Below, in pieces: positions 17,068 to 26,402 of a stretch of 64,000 nt of DNA. Below the pieces are notes generated by a model. It worked only from the letters and a program-made list of their open reading frames with translations. It was not told the origin of the DNA and did not search any database. Made by a program: the position numbers and the translations under genes. The stretch is from CAYVOV01 sp964453525. GTDB taxonomy: Bacteria > Chloroflexota > Dehalococcoidia > Dehalococcoidales > UBA2162. Each line of letters opens with the position of its first letter. The stretch's first letter is position 1. The stretch spans positions 40,091 to 104,090 of the forward strand of contig CAYVOV010000013.1 in assembly GCA_964453525.1 (NCBI GenBank), given 5' to 3'.

Positions 17068-18387
17068 TTACTTATACCTCTTCACTTCAAATCTGTAGAG
17101 CTTAACGGGTTCACTCATCGGGATGCCGGCTTTCTGGCGGCAGATATTGATTTGCTGCTCGACGGTATCAACACCTTCGAGGTCGGGAAGGAGCAGTCCC
17201 CGGCTATACCCGGCCTGGACGATAACTCCGTATTTCCTGGGGTCGAGTTCATCCTGGCTATCGACAGGCTCAGGAGAGGTAAGGACATCAACGCTGTATT
17301 CGAGGTCTTCAAGCTCATCGGGAGTGATAGGATGGAAGCGGGGGTCTCTTGTTGCCGAGGCGATGGCGTTGCTCATTATTTCCTCGGCGACGTTATTCGT
17401 GGCAGGCTCAAATGTGCCGATGCACCCCCTTAGCTCACCCAACTTGTGGATGGAAACGAATACCCCTGCCTGTTCCTTCATTTCAGGAGTTAGCTCTTTC
17501 GGTAGCTCCGGCGCCTTGCCCTCTCTGACATAGGTCTCCACCGTCTGCTTTGCCAGTTCTACCAGGGGAGATAACTCTGTTTCTCCACCGATAATTATCC
17601 CGGCATAGCCCACCACACTCGAGTAATCACCGGTGATATCGCCGCTGGTCTGGTACCTGACAAGTTGCGTTCTTTTAGCTCCGAGTTCCCTGGCAGCAAC
17701 GATGAGGCTGACCGCCGCAGCAAATCCGCACATTGTTATGTTAAATTCTCTGACCCGCTTCATTAATTCGTTTTCGTTCATATCAAGCATGGCTTCTATA
17801 GCCTCGTTATCTTTTCCCTGGGTTGTCTTCTGCTCCTCGTAGTGGTTCATATCACTGGAGGCAATGATTAATGTCTCTCTGCCCGTCTCTTTCACTGCCT
17901 TGGCAATGGCACTACCGACTTCCCTATAAACCTCGCCGTGTGCGTAGCCGAGGACAATCGGGACAAGCTTGATATCCGGTTTGAAATACTGGAGGAAAGG
18001 CAACTGGACTTCTATGGAGTGCTCGTAATTATGGGCGCGGCTGTCTTCTGCCATGTACTCGGAGCTTGACAGGATTTTTTTTGCCAGTTCGGAGTCAATC
18101 TCCACGTCGCCCAGCGGTGTTTTCCAGGTCCCTTCGGTAATAATGCTCTGAGGGTGGCCGCTCCCGGTGTGGCTGGGCCCGATGATGACAGCCGTTTCTT
18201 TTAGCTTGACCCGGGAAACAACATCACCGACCACCGGTCCCGAATAAATATAACCGGCATGGGGAAGGACCAGACCGATTGCCTCTTCCTTTTCAGCTTC
18301 TTCATCGACCAGTCCTTTTATCATAACTCTGAGTTCTTCCTGTGAACCCGGATAGAACTGCCCGGCTACAATTGGATTCCTTATCAT
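17068..18387 (-). CDS. AmmeMemoRadiSam system protein B/A fusion (Memo + AMMECR1)
   Basis: A 439-residue protein from the ATG at 18387, which has AGGAGG upstream; the longer frame to 18444 would run into the radical SAM gene. Residues 1 to about 260 are a Memo-like domain with the conserved His/His/Cys residues visible in LPHAGYIYSG, GPSHTGSGHP and ITMCGFAAA. Residues about 280-439 are an AMMECR1 domain with the hallmark LRGCIGTFEP. The two are separate proteins in some organisms and fused here. With the radical SAM gene 11 bases upstream this forms the AmmeMemoRadiSam set, whose reaction is unknown. Confidence 0.9.
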   Translation of the reverse strand: MIRNPIVAGQFYPGSQEELRVMIKGLVDEEAEKEEAIGLVLPHAGYIYSGPVVGDVVSRVKLKETAVIIGPSHTGSGHPQSIITEGTWKTPLGDVEIDSELAKKILSSSEYMAEDSRAHNYEHSIEVQLPFLQYFKPDIKLVPIVLGYAHGEVYREVGSAIAKAVKETGRETLIIASSDMNHYEEQKTTQGKDNEAIEAMLDMNENELMKRVREFNITMCGFAAAVSLIVAARELGAKRTQLVRYQTSGDITGDYSSVVGYAGIIIGGETELSPLVELAKQTVETYVREGKAPELPKELTPEMKEQAGVFVSIHKLGELRGCIGTFEPATNNVAEEIMSNAIASATRDPRFHPITPDELEDLEYSVDVLTSPEPVDSQDELDPRKYGVIVQAGYSRGLLLPDLEGVDTVEQQINICRQKAGIPMSEPVKLYRFEVKRYK

Positions 18388-18398
18388 TGTTCCCTCCT

Positions 18399-19421
18399 TT
18401 AGCTGGCTGTTCTGAAATTGAGGTCGGCACCGCAGTAACGGCACTTTGAGCCGTCCAGACCGACCGTTCTTGTCTGATAACCCTGTCTTTCAACGTTAAG
18501 TTTGCCGCATGAGTAGCAGGTGGTGTTCTCACTGCTATGACCCGGGACATTGCCCGTATAGACAAACTTGAGACCGGCTCTTTTCCCGATTTCACAGGCA
18601 TGCTCGAGGGTGGCTACCGGAGTCGGCGGCAGGTGCGTCATCCGGTGCTGAGGATAGAATCTGGTGACGTGCCACGGCGTCATCTCTCCGAGCTCATCTC
18701 TTATCCAGTTAGCAATTCCCCGGAGCTGGGCATCATCATCGTTCATTCTGGGAATTACGTTGGTCACCACTTCAACGTGCATATTCCATTTATGCTTTGC
18801 CCTAGCCGTGACCTCGAGTATTTTCTGCCAGTTGGGCACTCCGGCTAACTCGCGGTACAGAGAATCCGAGAAACCCTTTATGTCAACCCGCCAGGCGTCA
18901 AGATAGGGTCCGATAGTATCCAGCGCCTCCGCAGTGGAGTAGCCGTTGGTGACATAGACGGTATAGAGTCCGTTTTCTTTTGCCAGTCTGGCTGAATCGA
19001 GGGTGTATTCGAACCAGGTGCCCGGCTCATTGTATGTCCAGGCAATACCCTGGCACCAGGAGCTTTTAGCCATTTCCACTGCTACGTCCGGTTGTATTTC
19101 TTGGCAACTGCGCCGTGCCGTGCCGGTATCGGCAGTGGAAATCTGCCAGTTCTGGCAGTGCTTGCAGTGAAAGTTGCAGCCCAGACTGCCCAGTGAGAAG
19201 ACCCGGGTGCCCGGAAAGAAGTGAAAGAGCGGCTTCTTTTCAATAGGGTCGGCAGCCATCGATGAGACAAGTGCGTAGTTCAGGTCTTCGAGGATACCTG
19301 CCTTATTCTGGTACATACCACAGGCGCCGAATTTGCCAGGATTTATCCTGCAGCTCCACTGGCAGGTATGACACTGGACTCTGGAATCAGGTAGTTTTTC
19401 GTAGAGCAGTGCCTCACGCAT
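18399..19421 (-). CDS. amrS: AmmeMemoRadiSam system radical SAM enzyme
   Basis: A 340-residue radical SAM protein from the ATG at 19421, preceded by GAGAGG; a TTG at 19439 gives a longer alternative. The cluster motif is CNFHCKHC in SLGCNFHCKHCQNWQIS. An N-terminal CHTCQWSCRI...CGMY cysteine group and a C-terminal pair CYSC...CRYC suggest additional metal sites. It is pyruvate-formate-lyase-activase-like in fold. Its partner fusion protein begins 11 bases downstream. The family reaction is not established. Confidence 0.9.
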   Translation of the reverse strand: MREALLYEKLPDSRVQCHTCQWSCRINPGKFGACGMYQNKAGILEDLNYALVSSMAADPIEKKPLFHFFPGTRVFSLGSLGCNFHCKHCQNWQISTADTGTARRSCQEIQPDVAVEMAKSSWCQGIAWTYNEPGTWFEYTLDSARLAKENGLYTVYVTNGYSTAEALDTIGPYLDAWRVDIKGFSDSLYRELAGVPNWQKILEVTARAKHKWNMHVEVVTNVIPRMNDDDAQLRGIANWIRDELGEMTPWHVTRFYPQHRMTHLPPTPVATLEHACEIGKRAGLKFVYTGNVPGHSSENTTCYSCGKLNVERQGYQTRTVGLDGSKCRYCGADLNFRTAS

Positions 19422-19502
19422 AACCGACCTCTCACCCAATTATATCATAAAGAAGGATTTAAACCCCTCTTTATATTTACCTGCTGGTGTGTAACGGCTA
19501 GA

Positions 19503-20165
19503 CTAAGAATACCATTTCACGAATTCATCCAGGTCCATTCTTTCGCTTTTATAACCGTATTCCGGAGATCCGGTATCGGGATAACCGAGGGATATTCCCA
19601 GAATGAGTTTCTTGGTCTCAGGTATTCCCAGGAATTTCTTAATCGCGTCCGGATATGGGACCATCATTGCCTGGAGGCAACTGCCGATGCCGTATGAATG
19701 CGCCGCCAGAATGAGACTCTGGGCGAATAGTCCGATATCGAATACTGACCACCCGGTGAGGGTGTTGTCCATATAAAGGAAAATAGCGCAGGGCGCTCCG
19801 TAGAAACTGGGTCGCCTTCTGCTGGCGTTTCTTCTCTGCCTGTCCGCACCCGGTTCTCTGCCCAGGTATCCGGCATGGTGGGCGTGGTGCTCCTTCATCC
19901 TTTCCGCCACTTCCGGCGGCCATTCCTTCGGTACGGGTATTTCCAGACTCATGGGAGTACCGGCTTCTGCCAGACCGGCGAGGACTTCGAGAAGCTCGTC
20001 CTTTTTCCTGCCGCTGACCACGGCAACCTGCCAGGGCTGGCTGTCACTGAATGAAGGACTCCACTTTGCCGTCTCCAGGATTTTCCTTATTGTTTCTTCG
20101 GGGACAGGGTCAGGCTTGTAGGCACGGCAACTCCTTCTGGTCTCAATCCCTTCAATCAAATCCAT
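19503..20165 (-). CDS. Nitroreductase-family flavoprotein
   Basis: A 220-residue nitroreductase-fold protein: ETRRSCRAYK (FMN phosphate), KWSPSFSDSQPWQVAVVSG, and the C-terminal AHSYGIGSCLQAMM block. It resembles the protein at 56170-56832 along its whole length (same size, shared GAPCAIFLYMD/FMD segment), so the two are paralogues. The electron donor and substrate are unknown. It lies between amrS and an epimerase gene on the same strand, with 37 bases or more on each side. Confidence 0.88.
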   Translation of the reverse strand: MDLIEGIETRRSCRAYKPDPVPEETIRKILETAKWSPSFSDSQPWQVAVVSGRKKDELLEVLAGLAEAGTPMSLEIPVPKEWPPEVAERMKEHHAHHAGYLGREPGADRQRRNASRRRPSFYGAPCAIFLYMDNTLTGWSVFDIGLFAQSLILAAHSYGIGSCLQAMMVPYPDAIKKFLGIPETKKLILGISLGYPDTGSPEYGYKSERMDLDEFVKWYS

Positions 20166-20203
20166 ATTCTCTCCTCATTCTCTCCTCTGAATTCGCTGGT
20201 AAA

Positions 20204-21196
20204 CTATCTGGCTTTCACATAGCCGTTTTCTTTGAACCAGTTGATTGCTTTCTCAAGAGTGTCTCTCGCGGAAGTTTGAGGCATACCCAGTTCGTTAATG
20301 GCTTTCGAGCAGTCGTAATACATATATTTACTCGGTGCTTTTAACATTGAAGAACGTATAATGGGAGGTTTCTTGGTGATAGTTGATGCAAACTCGGAAA
20401 CGTAGCTGAGTACAAGTGCGATCGAATACGGCAGTTTTCGGTCAGGCACTTTTATGCCTGCGATTTCCCCGATAAGTCTGAAGAATTCTTTCATTGTGAT
20501 GTTTTCACCGCCCAGGATATACCTTTCGCCTATTCTACCTTTCTTTGCAGCCAGAACATGTCCCCGGGCAACGTCTTCGACGTTTACGACATTCAAGCCC
20601 ATATCCAGATATCCCGGCATCTCGCCGTTTAATACGGCGAGCACCATCCCCCCGGAGGGAGTCGGCTTGATATCCCGGATACCCATAACCATTGCCGGAT
20701 TGACAATCACCACCGGAAGGCCTTTTTCACAGAATTTTTTTGCTTCAAGCTCTCCCAGGTACTTCGTCCTGATATAGTGATTGCCCATATCCCACATATT
20801 ATATTCCACGTCCTCAGTGGCAGGATTTTCGGGACCATAACAACCTACAGCCGCAATTGAACTGGTATAGACCACCTTTTCTATCCCCTGTTCCATAGCT
20901 GCGTTCAATGCTGCTTTTGTTCCCTCTACATTGATGTCATAGTAGATTTTGTTATCAGGCATCCAGCTAGTATATAAAGCCGCTGCCTGGTAAAAAGTAT
21001 CGCACCCTTCCAGCGCTTTTTTCACGGATTCGGCGTCCCGGATGTCTCCATTGACTCGCTCAATGTCAAGTCCGTCAATATTCTGAGTATCGCTACTTTC
21101 CCTCACCATAGCCTTTACCTCAATCCCATCCTTCAATAACTCCCTGACAATATTCGAACCAATTAATCCTGTAGCTCCGGTAACCAGTGCTTTCAT
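20204..21196 (-). CDS. NAD-dependent epimerase/dehydratase (extended SDR, HpnA/DFR-like)
   Basis: A 330-residue extended short-chain dehydrogenase. The Rossmann motif is TGATGLIG at residues 6-13, and the catalytic pair is in YIRTK (YxxxK). The pattern EKVVYTSSIAAVG is shared with hopanoid-associated epimerase HpnA and dihydroflavonol reductases. The exact substrate is unknown. The ATG at 21196 has AAAGGAGGT upstream. There is no hopanoid cluster beside it, so the HpnA name is not used. Confidence 0.82.
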   Translation of the reverse strand: MKALVTGATGLIGSNIVRELLKDGIEVKAMVRESSDTQNIDGLDIERVNGDIRDAESVKKALEGCDTFYQAAALYTSWMPDNKIYYDINVEGTKAALNAAMEQGIEKVVYTSSIAAVGCYGPENPATEDVEYNMWDMGNHYIRTKYLGELEAKKFCEKGLPVVIVNPAMVMGIRDIKPTPSGGMVLAVLNGEMPGYLDMGLNVVNVEDVARGHVLAAKKGRIGERYILGGENITMKEFFRLIGEIAGIKVPDRKLPYSIALVLSYVSEFASTITKKPPIIRSSMLKAPSKYMYYDCSKAINELGMPQTSARDTLEKAINWFKENGYVKAR

Positions 21197-21294
21197 TTTT
21201 ACCTCCTTTTCTTATTAAATGGTAGCGATCCTGGTTAAGGCTGTGAGTTGTGAATAGATTTAAAACCAATCGGCTTTGGTGACTTTTAAAATAC

Positions 21295-21417
21295 CTAGCT
21301 GATTTTCTCCATGTCCTCTCCGCAGCAGACGAGAGTGCCGCCGCCGACTGCTGTCACCACCACTTCATTGCCGCAGATATTGCACCTGTATTTCTCGCCC
21401 TCTTTTTCTACAGCCAT
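21295..21417 (-). CDS. Desulforedoxin-type rubredoxin-like protein
   Basis: A 40-residue protein with YRCNICGNEV near residue 10 and LVCCGEDM near residue 29. These four cysteines (CxxC and CC) are the Fe(Cys)4 centre of desulforedoxin, the N-terminal domain of desulfoferrodoxin. It probably carries electrons or acts in oxygen or superoxide defence in an anaerobe. The neelaredoxin domain is missing, so it is a free-standing desulforedoxin. The start is ATG at 21417 with an AGGAGGT site. Confidence 0.88.
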   Translation of the reverse strand: MAVEKEGEKYRCNICGNEVVVTAVGGGTLVCCGEDMEKIS

Positions 21418-21557
21418 GTATATACCTCCTGTTAAATATTTTATGTTCAGGATTTTTAATTTACTCACAATTCCCCAGTAAGGTCAAGTACCCGCTGAAG
21501 ATGAGATTTTTATGCGGCTTTCCTGCGGATATTTATATAACTCTATTCCCCCTGTGT

Positions 21558-21589
21558 CCTCCTTCCCCTTTAAAAAGGGAAGGGGGAGG
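21558..21589. repeat. C/G-rich palindrome (CCTTCCCC...GGGAAGGGGGAGG)
   Basis: An imperfect hairpin of C-rich and G-rich arms around TTTAAAA. It is related to the dispersed palindromes at 28603-28631 and 39655-39715. Apart from this and the next terminator, 21418-21805 holds no visible gene. Confidence 0.55.
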
Positions 21590-21591
21590 TA

Positions 21592-21630
21592 AATGAAAGA
21601 GGGAGGTGGCGCTTGAGCGCCACTTCCCTC
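21592..21630 (-). terminator. Probable terminator of purL-purQ
   Basis: GAGGGAGGTGGCGC (21599-21612) pairs with GCGCCACTTCCCTC (21617-21630) with one G-T pair and a TTGA loop. On the minus strand it is followed by TTTCATTT, fitting termination after purQ. Confidence 0.6.
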
Positions 21631-21805
21631 TTAAACTCCAGCCAGTTATATTGCATGGAGTAGCATTTCTCCCTGATACAATCGGGGAGAGGGAGAATAA
21701 GCGGGTGAAAATAAGAACTAATAAGATTATAAGCCTGATACAAGTCTTTTATTGTAGATACGAAGTGTTGAATATGGGAAGGGTTGGTCACCAATAATAA
21801 ACCGA

Positions 21806-22576
21806 TTACAGGTGTTTTGCCCATTCAACGGCATTCTGGAAAATGCGGAAGCCGTCCCCGTATTCTCTGGCTCCAAGCCTTGTCCACTGTGGGTGCTGGG
21901 TGCCGCGGATGTGACGCTCCGGGTGGGGCATCAGACCAAAGACACGGCCGGAAGCATCGCAGATACCGGCAATATCCCTTTCGGAGCCATTGGGATTGTG
22001 AGGATAGCCGGCACCGGTGTTTCCCTGCTCATCGGTATAATAAACAACTTCATTGGCATCAGAGAGAGCACCGGGCAGGGCAACAAGCTTACCCTCGCCG
22101 TGATTTACCGGAATATAAAGACGGTCAATACCTCTGGTGAAAACACAGGGGCTATTTTTATTCACAGTTAGATGTATCCAGCGGCATTCGAATTTTCCGG
22201 AATCATTGTTCGCCAGCGTCACCTGCTGTGTGCCGCCATTGGATAATTCAGGCAGGAATCCGGCCTTAACAAGGCATTGAAAGCCGTTACATATACCGAG
22301 GATAAGCCCTCCGCCTTCAATAAACCTGACAATGCCTTCGCCTAGTCTAAGCTTCAACTCATTTGCCAGAATCTTACCGGCGGCAATGTCATCACCATAG
22401 GTAAAACCGCCGGGAATGACCATTATCTGATAGTCGGCAAGTCGCTCATCGCCGCCAATCAGCCGGTTGACGTGAACAAGCGATACGTCGGCCCCGGCCT
22501 GCTCAAAGGCGAATACTGTCTCGATATCACAGTTCGTTCCCGGGGCGCGGGTTATAAGTGTCTTTACTTTATTCAT
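21806..22576 (-). CDS. purQ: Phosphoribosylformylglycinamidine synthase, glutaminase subunit
   Basis: A 256-residue class I glutamine amidotransferase. The nucleophile cysteine is in LGICNGFQ, and the His/Glu pair is in MPHPERH. It supplies ammonia to PurL for step 4 of purine synthesis (FGAR to FGAM). It lies six bases downstream of purL on the same strand. The family is usually 220-270 residues, so the length is normal. Confidence 0.95.
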   Translation of the reverse strand: MNKVKTLITRAPGTNCDIETVFAFEQAGADVSLVHVNRLIGGDERLADYQIMVIPGGFTYGDDIAAGKILANELKLRLGEGIVRFIEGGGLILGICNGFQCLVKAGFLPELSNGGTQQVTLANNDSGKFECRWIHLTVNKNSPCVFTRGIDRLYIPVNHGEGKLVALPGALSDANEVVYYTDEQGNTGAGYPHNPNGSERDIAGICDASGRVFGLMPHPERHIRGTQHPQWTRLGAREYGDGFRIFQNAVEWAKHL

Positions 22577-22582
22577 TCTCTG

Positions 22583-25444
22583 CTACCACCTTAGCGGTCT
22601 CTGCCAGGCTTCTTTTAGCTCAGCCAGGGTGGAGTTAACTATAACGCTTCCATCCAGCCCAAAGACTTCCAGCGTACCGCTACCGGTGACTTCGCCAATG
22701 ACGGTAAAAGCGCTGCCATCCATTATTCTTTCAAACTCGTCTCTTTTTTCCGGTGGTACTTCAGCGAGGAAACGACTGTTTGATTCGGAGAAAAGGATGA
22801 AGTCGTCACGGTCAATCGGTTCACCCAGCGGAACAATCTTGAGGTCAATGGATGCCCCCAGTCCGCCGGCAAAAGCCATCTCGGCAAGGACAACTCCGAT
22901 TCCACCCTCGCTGCAATCATGGCAGGCTCTCACCAGGCCTTTAGAGGTTGCTGTACTCAGGTTGGTCATAAGTTCTCTGGCTCGCACCGGGTCGACCTTC
23001 GGTACATTGTTCCCCACCAGACCTTTAGTCCTCAGGTACTCGGAGCCACCCAGCTCATTCTGAGTAGTTCCAATAATGTAGACAAGGTCACCTGCCTGTT
23101 TGAAATCCATTGAAACCGCACTGTCCGTGTCCTCCATAATGCCGATGGCTGAGATGAGCAGAGTATGGGGAATGGAGATGGCTTCACCGTTAACTTCAAA
23201 CTCGTTATAAAGACTGTCCTTGCCGGAGATAAAAGGTGTCTCATAGGCAACCGCCATGTCGTAGCATGCCTGGGCTGCCCTTACCAGGGCGCCGAGCAGT
23301 TCGGGGCGGTCGGTATTTCCCCAGCTGAAGTTGTCAAGCAAAGCTACTCTATCTAGACTCCCACCGACAGCAATAATCTGCCTTAATGCTTCATCGATTG
23401 CCGATGCTGCCATCCAGTAGGGGTCGATGTCTCCATACTTCGGATTAATACCGCTGGAGATAACCACGCCCTTTTTTGAATCGAGGACAGGTCTGATTAC
23501 GGAGGCATCGCCGGGTCCGTCGTTGTTTATTCCCACCAGAGGCTTGAGAACACTGCCGCCCTGTACTTCATGGTCGTACTGCCGTATCACCCATTCCTTG
23601 CTGCATACATTCCAGGTGCTCAGAACTTCCAGCAGCGAACCGCTTAAATCCGCCGGGCTGGCAAAATCAGGCTCTTTATAAGTGGATTGCCGCCATGTTG
23701 CCTCTCTTAATAGCTGGGGTATGCCGTGATGCAGAAATTCCATGCTCAGGTCGCAGACCGGGTTATCCCGATAATAAAGGCGGAGGTGCTTATCATCGGT
23801 GAATTCACCGATGACGGCTGCCTCTACATCCTCGCTGGCGAAAAGTTTCATTATCTCCTCGATATTTTCCTGCGGCACAGCCAGTATCATCCGTTCCTGT
23901 GATTCGGAGACCCATATCTCAGAGTAGGTCAGCCCGGCGTATTTCAGGGGGACTCTATCCAGATAGACGCGGACGCCGGTTTCCTCAGCCATTTCACCCA
24001 CCGCTGAAGAAAGCCCGCCGCCGCCACAGTCGGTTATCCGGCTGTACAATCTGCGCTCTCTTGCCTGCATAAGGATATCAAGCACCTTCTTCTCCACGAT
24101 AGGATTGCCGATCTGGACGGAGGTGTAGGAGACGGCGCTGGACTCCTCGGTCAGTTGCTCGGAGGCAAAGGTAACGCCGTGAATACCGTCACGCCCCGTC
24201 TTGCCCCCGATAAGCACCACAGCATCGCCCGGTTTTTGCTTTCCCCTTCGTCCAAGCTCCTTTGGCATCAGTCCCAGTGTCCCGCAGTAGACAAGCGGGT
24301 TGGCGGTATACCTTTCATCAAAAAGTATTGCTCCGTTCAGGGTGGCAATTCCAAGCCTGTTGCCATAATCGGCTACTCCGGCTCTCACTCCCTTGAAGAT
24401 TCGGCGTGGATGCAGAACTCCCTTGGGAAGCTTCTCGTAAGGAAGGTCAGGGGGACCAAAGCAGAAAACATCGGTATTTGCTATCGGCCAGGCTCCCAGC
24501 CCGGTACCGAGGGGGTCGCGTACCACTCCGCCGATACCCGTCGCCGCCCCACCGTACGGCTCCACTGCCGAGGGGTGATTATGTGTTTCAACCTTAAAAC
24601 ATAGAGCCCATTTATCATCGAATTCGATGACACCGGCGTTGTCCTCAAAAACAGATATGCACCATGGTTTAGCCAGTTCCTGGGTCGCTTTCATAACGGT
24701 GCTTTTCAGCAGGTTATCTATTATCTGACCGTCCAGTGAAATCTTGCCTTTAAAGGTCTTGTGGACGCAGTGCTCTGACCAGGTCTGGGCAATCGTCTCA
24801 AGCTCAGCATCAATCGGGTCCCGCCCTTCTTTGCGATAGTAGTCAGCGATTGCCTGGAACTCCTCTTCATAAAAACCGAACTTTTGTTGAATTGCCGAGA
24901 GGCCGGAATCATCGGCTTCAAGAAGACTGATTCTGTTCAGGCTGAATTCGTAGCGGGGATTTTCGGGAAAACCAACCGGTTCGGACTCGATAATGTGCTG
25001 GATAATCGGGTTTACGAGAAGACGACTGCATATGGCATCAAGCTGGTCTTGGTTCAGGTCTCCCTGAAGTAGATAGCGCTTTGTCGTCTTTACTGCCCTG
25101 ACTTCATCTATTCCCAGGTCGCGAATCGCCCTCAAAATACTGTCTTCCACGGGGTCGATGACGCCGGTATTATAGGCGACCTCAACGGCATGGAGGTTAC
25201 CGCCGGTTTCAGCCTCAGAAGAAGAGGCCGGGTCACAGCGGAACTCCTGGGTTACCGGGTCGGCAAGGAGTTGGCGACCAATCAGGTCCAGCCTGTCATC
25301 AGGTAAGTCCGCATCCAACCAGTATATGTCAACAACGCGTATCCCCGAAATACCAGTTATCCCCAGGTCATGTACATCTTTGACAAGGCCGTCCCCTCTG
25401 GCATCCGGCAGATGGCTCTTCAGGCTAACTTCTATTCTATGCAT
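22583..25444 (-). CDS. purL: Phosphoribosylformylglycinamidine synthase, PurL with N-terminal PurS-like repeats
   Basis: A 953-residue protein. The main body is the ATP-dependent FGAM synthase (VETHNHPSAVEPYGGAATG, and later DCSEGGIGVVLAEMAF). Before it sit two PurS-like ferredoxin-fold segments, about residues 1-70 (IEVSLKSHLPDARGDG) and about 85-155 (AVEVAYNTGVIDPVEDS), so PurS is duplicated and fused. With purQ next to it this gives a PurS-PurS-PurL plus PurQ arrangement. It converts FGAR, glutamine and ATP to FGAM in the cytosol. Confidence 0.93.
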   Translation of the reverse strand: MHRIEVSLKSHLPDARGDGLVKDVHDLGITGISGIRVVDIYWLDADLPDDRLDLIGRQLLADPVTQEFRCDPASSSEAETGGNLHAVEVAYNTGVIDPVEDSILRAIRDLGIDEVRAVKTTKRYLLQGDLNQDQLDAICSRLLVNPIIQHIIESEPVGFPENPRYEFSLNRISLLEADDSGLSAIQQKFGFYEEEFQAIADYYRKEGRDPIDAELETIAQTWSEHCVHKTFKGKISLDGQIIDNLLKSTVMKATQELAKPWCISVFEDNAGVIEFDDKWALCFKVETHNHPSAVEPYGGAATGIGGVVRDPLGTGLGAWPIANTDVFCFGPPDLPYEKLPKGVLHPRRIFKGVRAGVADYGNRLGIATLNGAILFDERYTANPLVYCGTLGLMPKELGRRGKQKPGDAVVLIGGKTGRDGIHGVTFASEQLTEESSAVSYTSVQIGNPIVEKKVLDILMQARERRLYSRITDCGGGGLSSAVGEMAEETGVRVYLDRVPLKYAGLTYSEIWVSESQERMILAVPQENIEEIMKLFASEDVEAAVIGEFTDDKHLRLYYRDNPVCDLSMEFLHHGIPQLLREATWRQSTYKEPDFASPADLSGSLLEVLSTWNVCSKEWVIRQYDHEVQGGSVLKPLVGINNDGPGDASVIRPVLDSKKGVVISSGINPKYGDIDPYWMAASAIDEALRQIIAVGGSLDRVALLDNFSWGNTDRPELLGALVRAAQACYDMAVAYETPFISGKDSLYNEFEVNGEAISIPHTLLISAIGIMEDTDSAVSMDFKQAGDLVYIIGTTQNELGGSEYLRTKGLVGNNVPKVDPVRARELMTNLSTATSKGLVRACHDCSEGGIGVVLAEMAFAGGLGASIDLKIVPLGEPIDRDDFILFSESNSRFLAEVPPEKRDEFERIMDGSAFTVIGEVTGSGTLEVFGLDGSVIVNSTLAELKEAWQRPLRW

Positions 25445-25547
25445 CGGCTACCCTTCAGTAAATGTGAGATTATTAAAGGGGGCTAGTGCGCCCCCCTGTG
25501 TGAATTTATTCTGTGAATTTGAGCTTATAACTCTTTGCATAATAGTT

Positions 25548-26000
25548 CTAAGAACCAAGTAATTCAGTTACCACCTCGTTTATCTCGCGTCCATCGGCCC
25601 TGCCCTTGAGTTCCGCGACAAGCCTGGGCATGACCTTTCCTTTATCACGGGGCTCCTTTGCCCCCACTTCCTCAATAACCCGGCGGGCTTCATCCTTAAT
25701 CTCTTCCCGCGTCATCTGCCGGGGTAAATACTCTTTGAGGATGGTAAGTTCCGCATCTTCCTGAGCTACCAGGTCCTGGCGGTTGCCCTGCTTGAAGGCT
25801 TCAATACTTTCTTCCCGCTGTTTTGCTTCTTTGGCGATAATTCCCAGGACATCGCCGGTCTCCAGAGCAGCCCTTTTTGCAATTTCAGCATTATTTATGG
25901 CTGATAAAACAAGCCGTAAAACTGAACGCCTTACCGTATCCCCACTCTTCATCGATTGTTTGAGGTCATCGCTCAATTTCTCTTTTATGTTTACTTCCAC
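25548..26000 (-). CDS. yqeY: GatB/YqeY-domain protein
   Basis: A 150-residue YqeY-type protein (KLSDDLKQSMKSGDTVRRSVLRL; EYLPRQMTREEI). The domain is related to the tRNA-binding tail of GatB, and its role is not settled. The start is GTG at 26000 with AGAAGG upstream. It follows rpsU by 27 bases; the rpsU-yqeY order is a common bacterial arrangement. Confidence 0.92.
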   Translation of the reverse strand: MEVNIKEKLSDDLKQSMKSGDTVRRSVLRLVLSAINNAEIAKRAALETGDVLGIIAKEAKQREESIEAFKQGNRQDLVAQEDAELTILKEYLPRQMTREEIKDEARRVIEEVGAKEPRDKGKVMPRLVAELKGRADGREINEVVTELLGS

Positions 26001-26027
26001 TTAAACCTTCTATCAAAGTATCTGGTA

Positions 26028-26216
26028 TTATCTTGAAGATACTCTGGCAGATTTACGCTTTTTGGCAGCTTCTTTTCGTTTGCGTTTAACGCTGGGTTTC
26101 TCAAAATATTCTCCGTGTCTTATCTCGGAAAGAATACCGGCCTGCTGCACCCTCTTGTTAAACCGCTTCAGCATGCTCTCAAAGCTCTCGTTATCACCGG
26201 CTACCACACCAGTCAC
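26028..26216 (-). CDS. rpsU: 30S ribosomal protein S21
   Basis: A 62-residue basic S21 (NESFESMLKRFNKRVQQAG, EYFEKPSVKRKRK). It is part of the small ribosomal subunit and helps in mRNA selection. The start is GTG at 26216 with AAGGAG ten bases upstream. A nearby ATG is out of frame. It leads the rpsU-yqeY operon. Confidence 0.93.
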   Translation of the reverse strand: MTGVVAGDNESFESMLKRFNKRVQQAGILSEIRHGEYFEKPSVKRKRKEAAKKRKSARVSSR

Positions 26217-26367
26217 CTAGCATCAACTCCTTTTTACCCACCTGTAATGCCCCGAGGAACTATCACGGACAGGTCTACAGTATCATTCTCATTTTAGTGA
26301 GACCGAGCCGCTATGTCAAGAAAATATTATGTGGCTATTATATCCTTACAGACACTCTCAAACCATA

Positions 26368-26400
26368 TTGACATTTGCCAATTGGCGAATTATAATTCGC
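26368..26400 (+). promoter_or_regulatory. Consensus promoter with overlapping palindromic operators (XRE gene)
   Basis: TTGACA (26368-26373), a 17-base spacer and TATAAT (26391-26396) match the sigma-70 consensus exactly. A perfect 16-base palindrome, GCGAATTATAATTCGC (26385-26400), covers the -10, and a second one, GCCAATTGGC (26377-26386), lies in the spacer. The start codon is only six bases past the -10. Confidence 0.85.
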
Positions 26401-26402
26401 TT

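Noticed and set aside
20204..21196. Hopanoid gene hpnA
   Set aside because: Similarity is only at the level of the extended SDR group, and no other hopanoid genes are adjacent.
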